Program-made: the position numbers and the translations under genes | Shown here: positions 45,701 through 52,343 of the stretch, piece by piece | Numbering within the stretch: the first letter of the stretch is position 1 | How the letters are laid out: each line of letters opens with the position of its first letter | Assembly: GCF_029964055.1 (NCBI RefSeq) | Contig: NZ_CP124836.1 | Coordinates: 2,728,001-2,792,000, forward strand | Source: Arthrobacter sp. EM1 | GTDB lineage: Bacteria > Actinomycetota > Actinomycetes > Actinomycetales > Micrococcaceae | DNA length: 64,000 nucleotides | Reading direction: 5' to 3' | Notes under the pieces: model-generated | Told to the model about the DNA's origin: nothing | The model's input: the letters and a program-made list of their open reading frames with translations, nothing else | Databases searched by the model: none

Positions 45701-45749
45701 GCAGCCCAACGAGGGATATCTTGGCCGGGCATTTGCGGCAGCGTTCTAG
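42744..45749 (+). CDS. Secreted metzincin-like metalloprotease with ten FG-GAP/VCBS repeats
   Basis: A 1001-residue extracellular protein. A signal peptide (about 15-41, ending TALA-EP) is followed by a Pro/Ala/Thr-rich linker to about residue 130. The zinc motif HEFGHVLGLMH (H282, E283, H286, H292) and the Met-turn DLMG identify an M11/gametolysin-like protease domain. Residues 488-1000 hold ten calcium-binding repeats with cores such as DFNGDGVADL and DFNADGKNDL, expected to fold as a beta-propeller. Start is GTG 42744; a TTG at 42774 is the alternative. Confidence 0.85.
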   Translation: MRRQSHESLQLNLIRKTTALLVALIVTLATLTAVPLPTALAEPAPVATPTAAASPGAATTAEPTAAPSPASSTAPSTASSPSATAAPAQTPRPAATTTSPPTVESQTVTTPEPLFTEVLGGSNPTSSKPVGVAPTPGLKGAAPAKAATEAYSLARSGDIKVRLVMVQLADRKAAIPEADARAAIGTSSTYWQAMSNGRLSMSVASVENRSSRATSTQSYSSMMNTIVGEIGWAPSDYTALVVFVSTPTLSDGAYGAGWSYSGTSGRVIMPVPAALTRSVLTHEFGHVLGLMHANRLRCADGAVDTASNADGSFANGTCSIEEYKDNLDLMGVSQTSQPVVSSPIYEYGGFGSGNEVRNLGKVEGKNSYTLRAWGSADDQRSLKFTDPVSGETYFLELRLPIGNDSATAVSGNRGVKVVQSYGAGSIALQPNTTTFSGYYSYNQAWQAGQTFTTHAGTKVTFDWVSDSAAGVTIDALPPAKAVLVTPGDFNGDGVADLIQRKTNGELWFYQGDGTGKFPAGQRIGTGWDIYDTVLGTGDFNADGKNDLVARKYDGSLWFYPGTGVVSGSSEGYSASVKIGNFGWDAFDALLGVRDFDGDGKADILARRPDGVLVLYPGTGTGRPGAAREIDFGWQIFDRLIAIQDFNGDGTNDLAARRPDGTLWLYSNTGQAKLVNAKKIGTGWGIYDSIAGPGDANMDGMADIVASQADRSVFFYAGTAGRDQGYSGARRIGDFGWDAFNYLAATKDLNGDGIADLLARMPDGSLWFYPGSGSGDYRAPTKIGKFGWEVFDSLVSVGDFNGDGKNDLVARMPNGTLWLYAGSGRVDGTSSAFSGVQKIGEFGWDSFTSLTGTGDLTGDGKSDILARKADGSLWLYAGSGRVNSANNGYLSGRKIGNFGWEVFDQLLGVGDFNADGKNDVVARTADGGLWLYAGDGTGRLPTSRRIGTGWDVFDTVLGAGNLNRDNFADLVARRPDGSLWAYSGTGMQPNEGYLGRAFAAAF

Positions 45750-45812
45750 GCCGCCAGGCTATTCGCTGCAGGCGGTGAAAAGCCAGTAGCTCAAGAAGGG
45801 CCGGACCCTTTG

Positions 45813-45867
45813 AACTGCTCCCCGAAAGTTGGACTGAAAATTCAGTTCCGACATACGGGGAGCAGTT
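45813..45867. repeat. Long near-perfect hairpin after the metalloprotease gene
   Basis: Outer 12-bp arms AACTGCTCCCCG / CGGGGAGCAGTT enclose a second paired stretch (GTTGGACTGAA / TTCAGTTCCGAC with a one-base bulge), giving nearly one 55-base hairpin. TTTTATGTTT follows. Either it is the terminator of the metalloprotease gene or it is the joined ends of a vanished insertion sequence; the outer end TGAACTGCTCCCC resembles IS3-type termini. No transposase frame is found in the next 170 bases. Confidence 0.6.
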
Positions 45868-46035
45868 TTATGTTTAAGGGCAATTCGTTGCCTGAGCGAC
45901 AGCCCGGGGCCGCGGGGACGCTGTTTTCGGCCGGCTGGGGCTCCAAGGCCCAAGCGAACAAGCTTCTAGTTGGCAGGGAAGCTGTCCTCCGGCCGGACGA
46001 CAGATGGCGCTTTCGTGGCGTTAACGCCCGCTGGC

Positions 46036-46695
46036 TCAGCGCAAAGCCGCCAGCGCGGACGCGATCGGCACGGCCCCGTCGCGGAACTCAATCGTGCGGT
46101 GGATGCTCGCCGGCAGAGCCAGCACCGCGGCAGCAACACGGGCCACGCTGTCCCGCGCAGTGGAGTTGCCGTCGGAAGTGTCGGACGGGTTGACCTCGAT
46201 CTTCCCGTCGGCCCCGCCGTCCGTGAGGGACCCCGGTCCCAGGATGGTCCAGTCCAAGCTGGTGCCGCGCAGGTACGAATCCGCGGCGGCCTTGGATTCG
46301 GCGTAGGCGTAGAAGCTATTGTCTTCGGGGACGCCGTGGTCTTCACCCGCCCCCATGTAGGAGACCATAACGTAGCGGCTGACACCTGCCTGGGCTGCCG
46401 CGTCCATCGACCGGATGGCGGCGTCCCTGTCGACGGCGTACGTGCGGGCCGCTGCGCCGCCACCTGCTCCGGCGGACCACACGACGGCGTCATGGCCGCG
46501 CAGCGCCTCAGCCATCAGATCGGTCGGGGCGCTCTCCACGTCCAGCACGGCCGGCGTGGCGCCGGTGCCGGCGACTTCCTCCTTCTGCCCTTCCTTCCGG
46601 ATCACAGAAGTGACCTCATGCCCTTGCCCCGTCAGGATGCGGGACAGTTCCAGAGCCACTTTTCCGTGGCCGCCAATGATTGCGATTCGCGTCAT
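46036..46695 (-). CDS. NAD(P)-binding Rossmann oxidoreductase (NmrA/SDR type)
   Basis: A 219-residue atypical short-chain dehydrogenase: MTRIAIIGGHGKVALELSRI is the dinucleotide loop, YVMVSYMG a catalytic-region segment and DSFY-like FYAYAESKAAADSYLR the downstream Tyr-x-x-x-Lys position. Function unknown. An alternative GTG start six codons upstream exists; the ATG at 46695 is a better match to family starts. Confidence 0.8.
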   Translation of the reverse strand: MTRIAIIGGHGKVALELSRILTGQGHEVTSVIRKEGQKEEVAGTGATPAVLDVESAPTDLMAEALRGHDAVVWSAGAGGGAAARTYAVDRDAAIRSMDAAAQAGVSRYVMVSYMGAGEDHGVPEDNSFYAYAESKAAADSYLRGTSLDWTILGPGSLTDGGADGKIEVNPSDTSDGNSTARDSVARVAAAVLALPASIHRTIEFRDGAVPIASALAALR

Positions 46696-46769
46696 AAGAT
46701 CATTCTCTCCCACAGACCGTGGCCCTGGCCATGTTGTGGAATCACCCCTGGCTGGCTAGACCCACGATG

Positions 46770-46934
46770 ATCATCCCTGGCGGGCTAGACGATATGAAGT
46801 GTGGTGGCCGGGCTGACGTAGGACTGGAACCCCGGGTTCAAAGACATTCGTGGGTTGCCGGTCCGGGTCTTTCCGCACGTAGGTGCGGGGTGTGGACTGG
46901 CGGAGCCACATTTGAACGTTTGGAGGTTCCAGCC
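46770..46934 (+). ncRNA. Candidate IS110 bridge RNA region
   Basis: The non-coding 5' flank of the transposase contains consecutive stem-loops: GAACC/GGTTC near 46827-46839; AAAGAC (46840-46845) with GTCTTT (46867-46872), closing a loop of 21 bases; CCGCAC-GTAG-GTGCGG (46873-46888); and TGGC/GCCA near 46898-46908. Known IS110 elements express a bridge RNA from this flank whose loops pair with donor and target DNA. The helices are seen; expression and the pairing loops are inferred. Confidence 0.45.
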
Positions 46935-48041
46935 ATGAATAAGCGTACTTACGTCGGTTTGGATGTCCATGCGCGCAGCGTGAAGAGTTGCGCGATCGAC
47001 CATGAGACGGGCGAGATCCTGAGGCAGAGCCTTGCCGCGAACGATGCGGGGATCACAGAGTGGGTTTCCGGGCTGCCGGGGCCGGTTCTCGTTGTCTATG
47101 AGGCAGGTCCGACCGGCTTCGGATTGGCCCGGCTACTGGTCAGTGCAGGGGTCGAATGCCTGGTCGCGGCACCGTCCAAGCTCCAGCGGCCGTCCGGGGA
47201 CCGGGTAAAGACCGATGCCCGCGATGCCGAACATCTGGCCCGGTTGGCCCTGCTCGGACAGATCACGCCCGTGCGGGTTCCTGGCCGTGCGGATGAAGCG
47301 GCGCGGGACCTGGTGCGTGCCCGTGAGGACGTCCGTACGGATTTGATGAGGGCCAGGCATCGGATCTCGAAGCTCCTGTTGCGCCACGGTCTGGTTTACT
47401 CCGGCGGTCATGCCTGGACCAACGCCCACCACACCTGGCTGCACCGGCAACGATTCGATGATCCGTCCCTGCAGGCCGCCTATGAGGCTAGCCTGGAAGC
47501 CGCGGACCTGACCTTGGACCGCAGGAACCGTTTGGATGCGAAGATCACCGCCCTCGCGGCCACCGACCGCTATGCACCCGTGGTCCGTGCGTTGATGTGT
47601 CTGCGCGGGATCTCGGTGCTCACCGCCTTCGGCCTGGCAGTGGAGATCGGTGACTGGACCCGCTTCACTGGCAGCACCATCGGCGCCTATCTGGGCCTGG
47701 TGCCCTCCGAACATTCCTCTGGTGCTTCACGGTCCCAAGGCGGCATCACTAAAACAGGAAACACCCATGCCCGCCGCCTGCTCGTCGAGGCCGCTTGGCA
47801 TCACCGCCGTCCATATGCCAACGCAAGCCGTGACATGCGTGCCCGTTGGGACGCAGCCGATGAGGCCTCCCGGGTCCGCGGTCACCAGGGCAACCACCGC
47901 CTGCACCGCAAGTGGGACCAGTTCGAAGCCCGTCACAAACGGCGCGTCATCGCCAACGTCGCTGTCGCACGGGAACTGGCTGGCTGGTGCTGGTCTCTCG
48001 CGGCCGCGGTCCAACAGGAGCAGCCGTGGACGGATGAATAG
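46935..48041 (+). CDS. IS110-family transposase (DEDD recombinase)
   Basis: A 368-residue full-length transposase beginning MNKRTYVGLDVHARSVKSCA after GGAGG. The RuvC-like DEDD residues appear as D in VGLDVH, E in YEAGPTGFG and the acidic pair in KTDARDAEHLARL. The C-terminal Transposase_20 domain has MCLRGISVLTAFGLAVEIGD and the serine-bearing SSGASRSQGGITKTGN. It is apparently intact, so it may be active. The in-frame codons before 46935 are left-end DNA of the element. Confidence 0.93.
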   Translation: MNKRTYVGLDVHARSVKSCAIDHETGEILRQSLAANDAGITEWVSGLPGPVLVVYEAGPTGFGLARLLVSAGVECLVAAPSKLQRPSGDRVKTDARDAEHLARLALLGQITPVRVPGRADEAARDLVRAREDVRTDLMRARHRISKLLLRHGLVYSGGHAWTNAHHTWLHRQRFDDPSLQAAYEASLEAADLTLDRRNRLDAKITALAATDRYAPVVRALMCLRGISVLTAFGLAVEIGDWTRFTGSTIGAYLGLVPSEHSSGASRSQGGITKTGNTHARRLLVEAAWHHRRPYANASRDMRARWDAADEASRVRGHQGNHRLHRKWDQFEARHKRRVIANVAVARELAGWCWSLAAAVQQEQPWTDE

Positions 48042-48268
48042 ACGTGTGCCGTTCCCGGCTCCGTCCGGAGGCTCGGCAGCGTGGAGGAGACCCGCGATAC
48101 ACCTATGGGCAACCGGTAAATTACGGTGACGCCCGACATTGCTAGACCAGCGGCACCCCTCCAGCCGAACACCTCGTCCTGCGGTAGCCAACCCGCGAAT
48201 ATCAGTCTGACAGCGCCGTCGACCACGACGCGCCGGCCGCCGGACCAAGCAGGGGAACGAACACAAAA

Positions 48269-48301
48269 GAGCGGTCCAAGACATCCAATCTTGGACCGCT
48301 C
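48269..48301 (-). terminator. 13-bp hairpin between the IS110 and IS481 genes
   Basis: A perfect inverted repeat (GAGCGGTCCAAGA / TCTTGGACCGCTC, 7-base loop) is followed on the minus strand by TTTTGTG. It could stop transcription leaving IS481 or be part of the IS110 right end. The 300-base stretch 48042-48339 holds nothing else I can identify. Confidence 0.6.
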
Positions 48302-48339
48302 ACCCTTGCCCTCTTGACATGGACTACCTACATATCAGG

Positions 48340-49399
48340 TGTACTCAGCCAGCAGGTTGGTTACATCTGCTGATGGGTGGTCGTCCTCCGAGGGCTGCGT
48401 GGTTTCGGCGGTGGTTGTAGAAGTCTAGCCAGCCGGTGAGGGCCTGGGTGCGATGGTTGCTGGAGTCGTAGGCGTTCTTGTAGGCCCAGCCTTCCTGGAG
48501 GGTGCGGTTGAACCGTTCGGCTTTGCCGTTTTGCCAGGGGCTGCGGGGTTTGGTGCGCCGGTGTTTGGCGCCGAGGTCCTCCATGACTTTGGAGAAGGCC
48601 GCGGACCGGATGTAGGCCAGGGCGTTGTCCGTCATGACCTCTTGCACGGGGGCTCCGTTGGCGGCCATGAACGCTGCGGCGTTGGCCAGGAACGCCGCGC
48701 AGGTGGGGCCCTTCTCATCCGGGAGAACCTCGACGTAGGCCAGGCGGGAGTGGTCATCGACGGCCACGTGGACGTAGTCATAGCCGATACCTCGGCCTCT
48801 GACGGCTTCGGATCGGCCGTGGACCCGCCAGCCTCCGCCGTCCGGGATTTTCCCGAGTTTCTTCACGTCGATATGCAGTAGTTCTCCGGCGGTGTCGCGT
48901 TCGTAGCGGTGGTCGGTTGCCCGGCCGGCGCGGATGCGTTCGCCGCTGATCGGGTCCAGTTCCCATAACCGGGGCAGCCCGGCCCGGGCGATGATCCGGG
49001 AGACCGTGCGGGCCGGGACGTTGCAGCGTTCGGCCAGATCGACCGGGCCCTCGCGGTGCTTTACCCGCGCCTCGAGGACCTCGTCGATTTTCGCCGAGGG
49101 GGTGGCGTGCGGGCAGGAACGCGGGCGGGACGAGCGATCCTCCATACCGTCCGAGCCGTGCTCCAGATATCGCCGGAACCACCGGTGGGCGCAGGTCCGC
49201 GAAACACCCATTTCCTTGGCCACGTGGGCCACGGGACGGCCCTGAAGAACACGCTGGACAAGAATGCTTCTACCGGCAGGAGTCAGACGGGCATTACGGT
49301 GGACCATGAAGACCTCTTAGTCGTTCGGTGAGTGTGGTAACCACCAACCTAAGAGGTCTTCACCCTTTCACCGTGTAACCAACGTCCTGGCTGAGTACA
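48340..49399 (-). mobile_element. IS481-family insertion sequence
   Basis: A complete 1060-bp element. The terminal inverted repeats are 48340-48365 and 49374-49399 (TGTACTCAGCCAG...GTTGGTTACA, 24 of 26 bases identical), and one transposase gene lies between. No target-site duplication is evident (left flank ends CAGG, right starts GCTA). The element abuts the right side of the IS110 element. Confidence 0.9.
48345..49307 (-). CDS. IS481-family transposase
   Basis: A 320-residue DDE transposase. The N-terminal helix-turn-helix (VAHVAKEMGVSRTCAHRWFRR) is followed by the catalytic triad: D in LLHIDVKKLGK, D in EVMTDNALAY and E in NGKAERFNRTLQ. The stop codon lies inside the left inverted repeat, as in related elements. 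The frame is intact, so the element may be active. Confidence 0.93.
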   Translation of the reverse strand: MVHRNARLTPAGRSILVQRVLQGRPVAHVAKEMGVSRTCAHRWFRRYLEHGSDGMEDRSSRPRSCPHATPSAKIDEVLEARVKHREGPVDLAERCNVPARTVSRIIARAGLPRLWELDPISGERIRAGRATDHRYERDTAGELLHIDVKKLGKIPDGGGWRVHGRSEAVRGRGIGYDYVHVAVDDHSRLAYVEVLPDEKGPTCAAFLANAAAFMAANGAPVQEVMTDNALAYIRSAAFSKVMEDLGAKHRRTKPRSPWQNGKAERFNRTLQEGWAYKNAYDSSNHRTQALTGWLDFYNHRRNHAALGGRPPISRCNQPAG

Positions 49400-49414
49400 G
49401 CTAGACCCACGATG
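49400..49414. repeat. 15-bp direct repeat copy at the right edge of the IS cluster
   Basis: GCTAGACCCACGATG directly follows the IS481 right end and is identical to 46755-46769 before the IS110 transposase. It marks both edges of the 2.6-kb insertion-sequence cluster. Confidence 0.75.
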
Positions 49415-49442
49415 GGAGCCGGCAGCGCAGGGGCGACGGGGT

Positions 49443-49481
49443 TTAAAACAAAAAGACCCTGCGGCCTTGGCCTGCAGGGTC
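49443..49481 (-). terminator. Terminator after tRNA-Met
   Basis: On the minus strand, GACCCTGC pairs with GCAGGGTC around an 11-base loop and TTTTTGTTTT follows. It lies 7 bases beyond the tRNA-Met 3' end, so it closes the tRNA-Thr/tRNA-Met transcript. Confidence 0.85.
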
Positions 49482-49487
49482 ATTCTG

Positions 49488-49561
49488 TAGCGGCGGGGAG
49501 GCTCGATCTCCCGACCTCACGATTATGAGTCGTGCGCTCTAACCAACTGAGCTACGCCGCC
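49488..49561 (-). tRNA. tRNA-Met, elongator (anticodon CAT)
   Basis: A 74-base cloverleaf on the minus strand: GGCGGCG pairs with CGCCGCT in the acceptor, the D arm GCTCAGTTGGTTAGAGC is typical, the anticodon loop CTCATAA gives CAT, and the discriminator is A. The full D arm and acceptor fit elongator tRNA-Met rather than the initiator; a lysidine-modified tRNA-Ile2 is less likely given the sequence. Confidence 0.92.
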
Positions 49562-49623
49562 GGAAATGAGGAAAACCTGTGCTCAGCCGGCCAAAAACCG
49601 CCTTGACACAGGCCCTCATTCAG

Positions 49624-49695
49624 AGCCCCCCACCGGAATCGATCCGGTGACCTCGTTCTTACCAAGAACGCGCTCTACCACTGAGCTAGGGGGGC
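49624..49695 (-). tRNA. tRNA-Thr (anticodon GGT)
   Basis: A 72-base cloverleaf: GCCCCCC pairs with GGGGGGC, the D arm is TAGCTCAGTGGTAGAGC, the anticodon loop TTGGTAA gives GGT and the T arm is CCGGATCGATTCCGG. The discriminator is U. It lies upstream of tRNA-Met on the same strand, forming the conserved Thr-Met pair. Confidence 0.95.
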
Positions 49696-49928
49696 AACGA
49701 GTAAATACTCTACCGGAAGATTCCGTTCCCAACAAATCGGTACCAAAGCGCTCCGGGAAGCGTCAAAAACAGCGCAAATCCGGCGCTTTGGGGTCCCGTT
49801 TGCCGGGGTCAGCGGTACCGAACATACCAACGCCGGCCAAGACCCGCCAGCACACGGGCCGTGATTCAGGCCCCGTACTTGACCGATAACGACCACCACC
49901 AACTGCAAGGGGATTTTCAATGACAAAG

Positions 49929-50477
49929 TCAAGCGCCTTGAGTGACCGGTATCGTCCGGTGCTCGAAGCGTTTGCGGTCTCTGAGGAGCGCCCAGATGAC
50001 GTTTATGCGGCGTCGGGCCAGGGCGAGGATGGCTTGCTTGTGGTTCTTCCCTTCAGCGCGTTTCCGGGTGTAGTAGGCCCGCGAGGTCGGACAGTGAACG
50101 GACGCGGTATGGGCGGAGAGGTGGCAGGCGCGCAGCAGTCGTCGGTCGTAGCGTCTGGGTCGGTGGTGGTTGCCGCTGACCCGGCCGGAGTCACGCGGGA
50201 CCGGGGCTACCCCAGCGACGCCGGCGAGTCGGTTGGGGTTCTCGTATTGGTCCATGCTTCCGCCGGTCGCGGCGAGGAATTCGGCGGCGAGCTGCACACC
50301 AAACCCAGGGACGCTCAGCAGGATTTCGGCGTATTCATGCTCTCGCAACCGGACCTCTATCTGGGCCTCGACCTCCTCCATCTCTTCGCGCAGGCGCAGG
50401 ATCTGAGCCGCGATCTTAGCCACCAGCATCGCGGCCGCTGTCTGCCCGGTCACGGCGGTGTGTTGGCGGCATGGAGG
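49929..50477 (-). pseudogene. IS110-family transposase, 5'-truncated
   Basis: The frame encodes the C-terminal half of an IS110 transposase: SVPGFGVQLAAEFLAATGG, RLAGVAGVAPVPRDSGRVSG and RRYDRRLLRACHLSAHTA. It continues upstream of the apparent GTG at 50453 into AQHTAVTGQ, which fits the family, and then breaks near 50477. The N-terminal RuvC-like half with the DEDD residues is missing, so it is a non-functional relic. It differs in sequence from the intact copy at 46935 and is a separate element. Confidence 0.85.
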
Positions 50478-50767
50478 GCCCCGGCCGCGAGATCGAGCCC
50501 GTCACCGGTAACGACAGCAGCCGGCTCAAAGACCAGGGCCTGAAAGCAAAGAAGACATCGGCCGCTGACTACGGCACAGCGGAACGCCAAGAAGCCTTCG
50601 CGGCATCCCTGGCAAGCGCCATGGCCAACCAAACGCAAGTAGGAGGAGGCGCCGCCGCAGAACGCAACGAGGGCACCCACCCCAGCGCGTCCCTCGCCAT
50701 GGGCAAAGGCGCAGCCAAAGCCAAGAAAGTCCGCACAGACGGCGCAGTGGGATCCGAGCGAAACTAA
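50471..50767 (+). pseudogene. Possible relaxase C-terminal fragment
   Basis: The frame encodes about 98 residues rich in Ala, Lys and Glu, for example ERQEAFAASLASAMANQTQV and ATHPSA-like HPSASLAMGKGAAKAKKVR. Its tail resembles the C-termini of actinobacterial conjugative (MobF-type) relaxases. The 5' side joins the truncated IS110 relic at about 50477, so it could be the end of a gene broken by it. The resemblance is from memory and weak. Confidence 0.3.
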
Positions 50768-51120
50768 AGCGGCCCAGCTCCGAAAAACAAAAGGGTGATT
50801 GTGTCAACCTTGTCGGACCCCACCAGGACGGTGTGGATTTTAACGATCGACAATCTCCATATGAAGCTACCGAGGTGAGCCGGACGGGTACCGGCCACCC
50901 AGCCATGGGCGGACAAGTCGATCGAAGGGCCTGCGCTCCGGAGCCTCCGGGCTGGAAGGGCACCGTTGACGCTCAGCCTCGAACTGCTCCGGGACAGAAA
51001 CCCGGCGGGAAAATACCGCCCGCACTGCGCACAGAAGCAGGCCCGGTCCCGGCCTCAGCGAACACGCCCTGGCGCTGGCCGTATCTGAACCATTTCACCG
51101 GTGCCCACTTTGTGCGTGGG
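50768..51120. other. Non-coding stretch, no identified feature
   Basis: A 353-base stretch without a credible gene. Open frames here are short and of atypical composition. It includes GTGTCAACCTTGTCGGACCC near 50803, which may mark an old insertion edge. No hairpin with a T-run was found. Confidence 0.6.
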
Positions 51121-51576
51121 CTATTCGGCGATGTCCTCAGCCCATAGTTCAGGGTGCTCGTCCTGGAAGGTGCGCATCATCTCGACGCATCGGGAATCAT
51201 TCAATAGCACCACGTCGACGCCACGTGAGCGCAGAAGTTCGAATTCGCCGGGGAAAGTCATGGCCTCGCCCACCACTACGCGCGGAATCTTGAACTGGAT
51301 GATGGTCCCGGTACACATCGCACACGGTGCCAAAGTGGTGTAGAGGGTCGTGTCACGGTAGCTTTTCTGGCGTCCGGCAGCCCGCAGCGCCGACATCTCG
51401 CCGTGGGCGATTGGATCACCATGCTGGACGCGCTCGTTGTGGCCGGTGGCAATCACTTCGCCGCCGCGGGCCAAGGCAGCGCCGATCGGGATGCCGCCCT
51501 CTCGGAGACTCTTTTGGGCGGCCTCGTAGGCAGCTTCGAAGACCGGGCCAGTGACGGTTCGTTCATTTTCGGACAT
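51121..51576 (-). CDS. Nucleoside/cytosine deaminase
   Basis: A 151-residue zinc deaminase of the cytidine deaminase-like fold. The zinc ligands and the proton-shuttling Glu are visible as H-x-E in IAHGEMSALRA and the PC-x-x-C motif in LAPCAMCTGT. Size and sequence resemble yeast-type cytosine deaminase, but guanine or related bases are possible. It stands alone next to the truncated mobile elements, near the purine/cytosine-type permease of the creatinine cluster. Confidence 0.88.
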   Translation of the reverse strand: MSENERTVTGPVFEAAYEAAQKSLREGGIPIGAALARGGEVIATGHNERVQHGDPIAHGEMSALRAAGRQKSYRDTTLYTTLAPCAMCTGTIIQFKIPRVVVGEAMTFPGEFELLRSRGVDVVLLNDSRCVEMMRTFQDEHPELWAEDIAE

Positions 51577-51651
51577 GAGTGCAGTCTAAATCGCCCACGA
51601 CGAAAAATTGTTGGCGCCGCTGAAACGGTTTGGCCAGTCGTTCCGTAAGGC

Positions 51652-51846
51652 TTACATAGGAACGAGTGCCGCGACGAGCACCAGGGCCACACCAAGCGCA
51701 CTTGCGACTGCTGCAAATACGAGTCTCCCCCGGCGACCGGTTAGGTCACCTCTTGGGCCATTTCGTAGTTCCAGCGTGAGCATGAGGGCTGAAGCAGGGA
51801 CAAGCACCAGGCCTGTAACCATAAACGTTGCCTGGATCGTAGTCAT
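51652..51846 (-). CDS. Small two-helix membrane protein
   Basis: A 64-residue protein with two hydrophobic helices (residues 7-25, FMVTGLVLVPASALMLTL, and 43-63). No family recognised. The frame is clean and codon use is normal for the genome; without homologues the call is moderate. Confidence 0.55.
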   Translation of the reverse strand: MTTIQATFMVTGLVLVPASALMLTLELRNGPRGDLTGRRGRLVFAAVASALGVALVLVAALVPM

Positions 51847-52343
51847 TGGCTATCTGCCTTCAGCACCTAAGCGGATGTTAGCTGCGACTCTATATCTGGG
51901 ACGGGTCGTTTGTGTTAACAAAGGACTTCAAGGATCCACCGCAGGAAGCTGACCAAACAGCCGATTGACCGAATAGGACCTAGATCTCCGCTCCGGTTCG
52001 CCTATGGAAAGTTTTTCCTCTGGACGCAGTGTGGCCGGGGTATACCCAAGGCCGGTGTCGGGTAATTCGGGAACAGCCCTGCAGCGGCGTGGATGCAGCA
52101 TCGTCGCTGCCTGGTCGAAACCTGGCCGGCTGTTTAACGCCCCCCTGACTCCCCGTCGGTGTACAGGTCATCCCGGCGGAATTTGGCGGCCAGCAGATCC
52201 TCGACGTGCCTGCCTCTATCCTGGCATTTTGGTCAACACCCTCGCTTAGCCGATGTGCGCAGAGCCCTGACCCGAAGGCGCCGCGGGAAAGTCTCCCCGC
52301 GGCGCCTTCGTTGAACCGTGTTGGCCTGTGGAATCGTTGCCCA
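51847..52343. other. Non-coding stretch downstream of creatininase
   Basis: A 497-base stretch with no gene I can support. It contains the strong hairpin at 52274-52309. Frames on both strands are interrupted and lack good starts. Degraded coding sequence is possible: a minus-strand frame near 52150-52220 reads through about 25 codons before a stop, but is unidentified. Confidence 0.6.
52274..52309 (-). terminator. Hairpin downstream of the creatininase gene
   Basis: A perfect 14-bp stem (GAAGGCGCCGCGGG / CCCGCGGCGCCTTC) with an eight-base loop lies 35 bases past the creatininase stop. There is no T-run on either side, so it may need other factors or serve to stabilise the message. Confidence 0.6.

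Larger units (their letters stand above)
46754..48339 (+). mobile_element. IS110-family insertion sequence
   Basis: A transposase gene with about 165 bases of non-coding sequence before it and about 300 after. The 16-base string GGCTAGACCCACGATG at 46754-46769 recurs directly at the right side if the IS481 element is removed (G at 48339 joined to 49400-49414). This gives natural boundaries for an element of about 1.57 kb, the usual IS110 size. IS110 elements have no classical terminal inverted repeats, so the ends are inferred. Confidence 0.65.

Noticed and set aside
46719..46934. N-terminal extension of the IS110 transposase
   Set aside because: The in-frame codons lie in the structured left-end region of the element; the conserved protein starts at MNKRTYVGLDVH with GGAGG upstream.
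49566..49889. 107-residue open frame across the tRNA-Thr gene
   Set aside because: It runs through a tRNA gene and has no other support.
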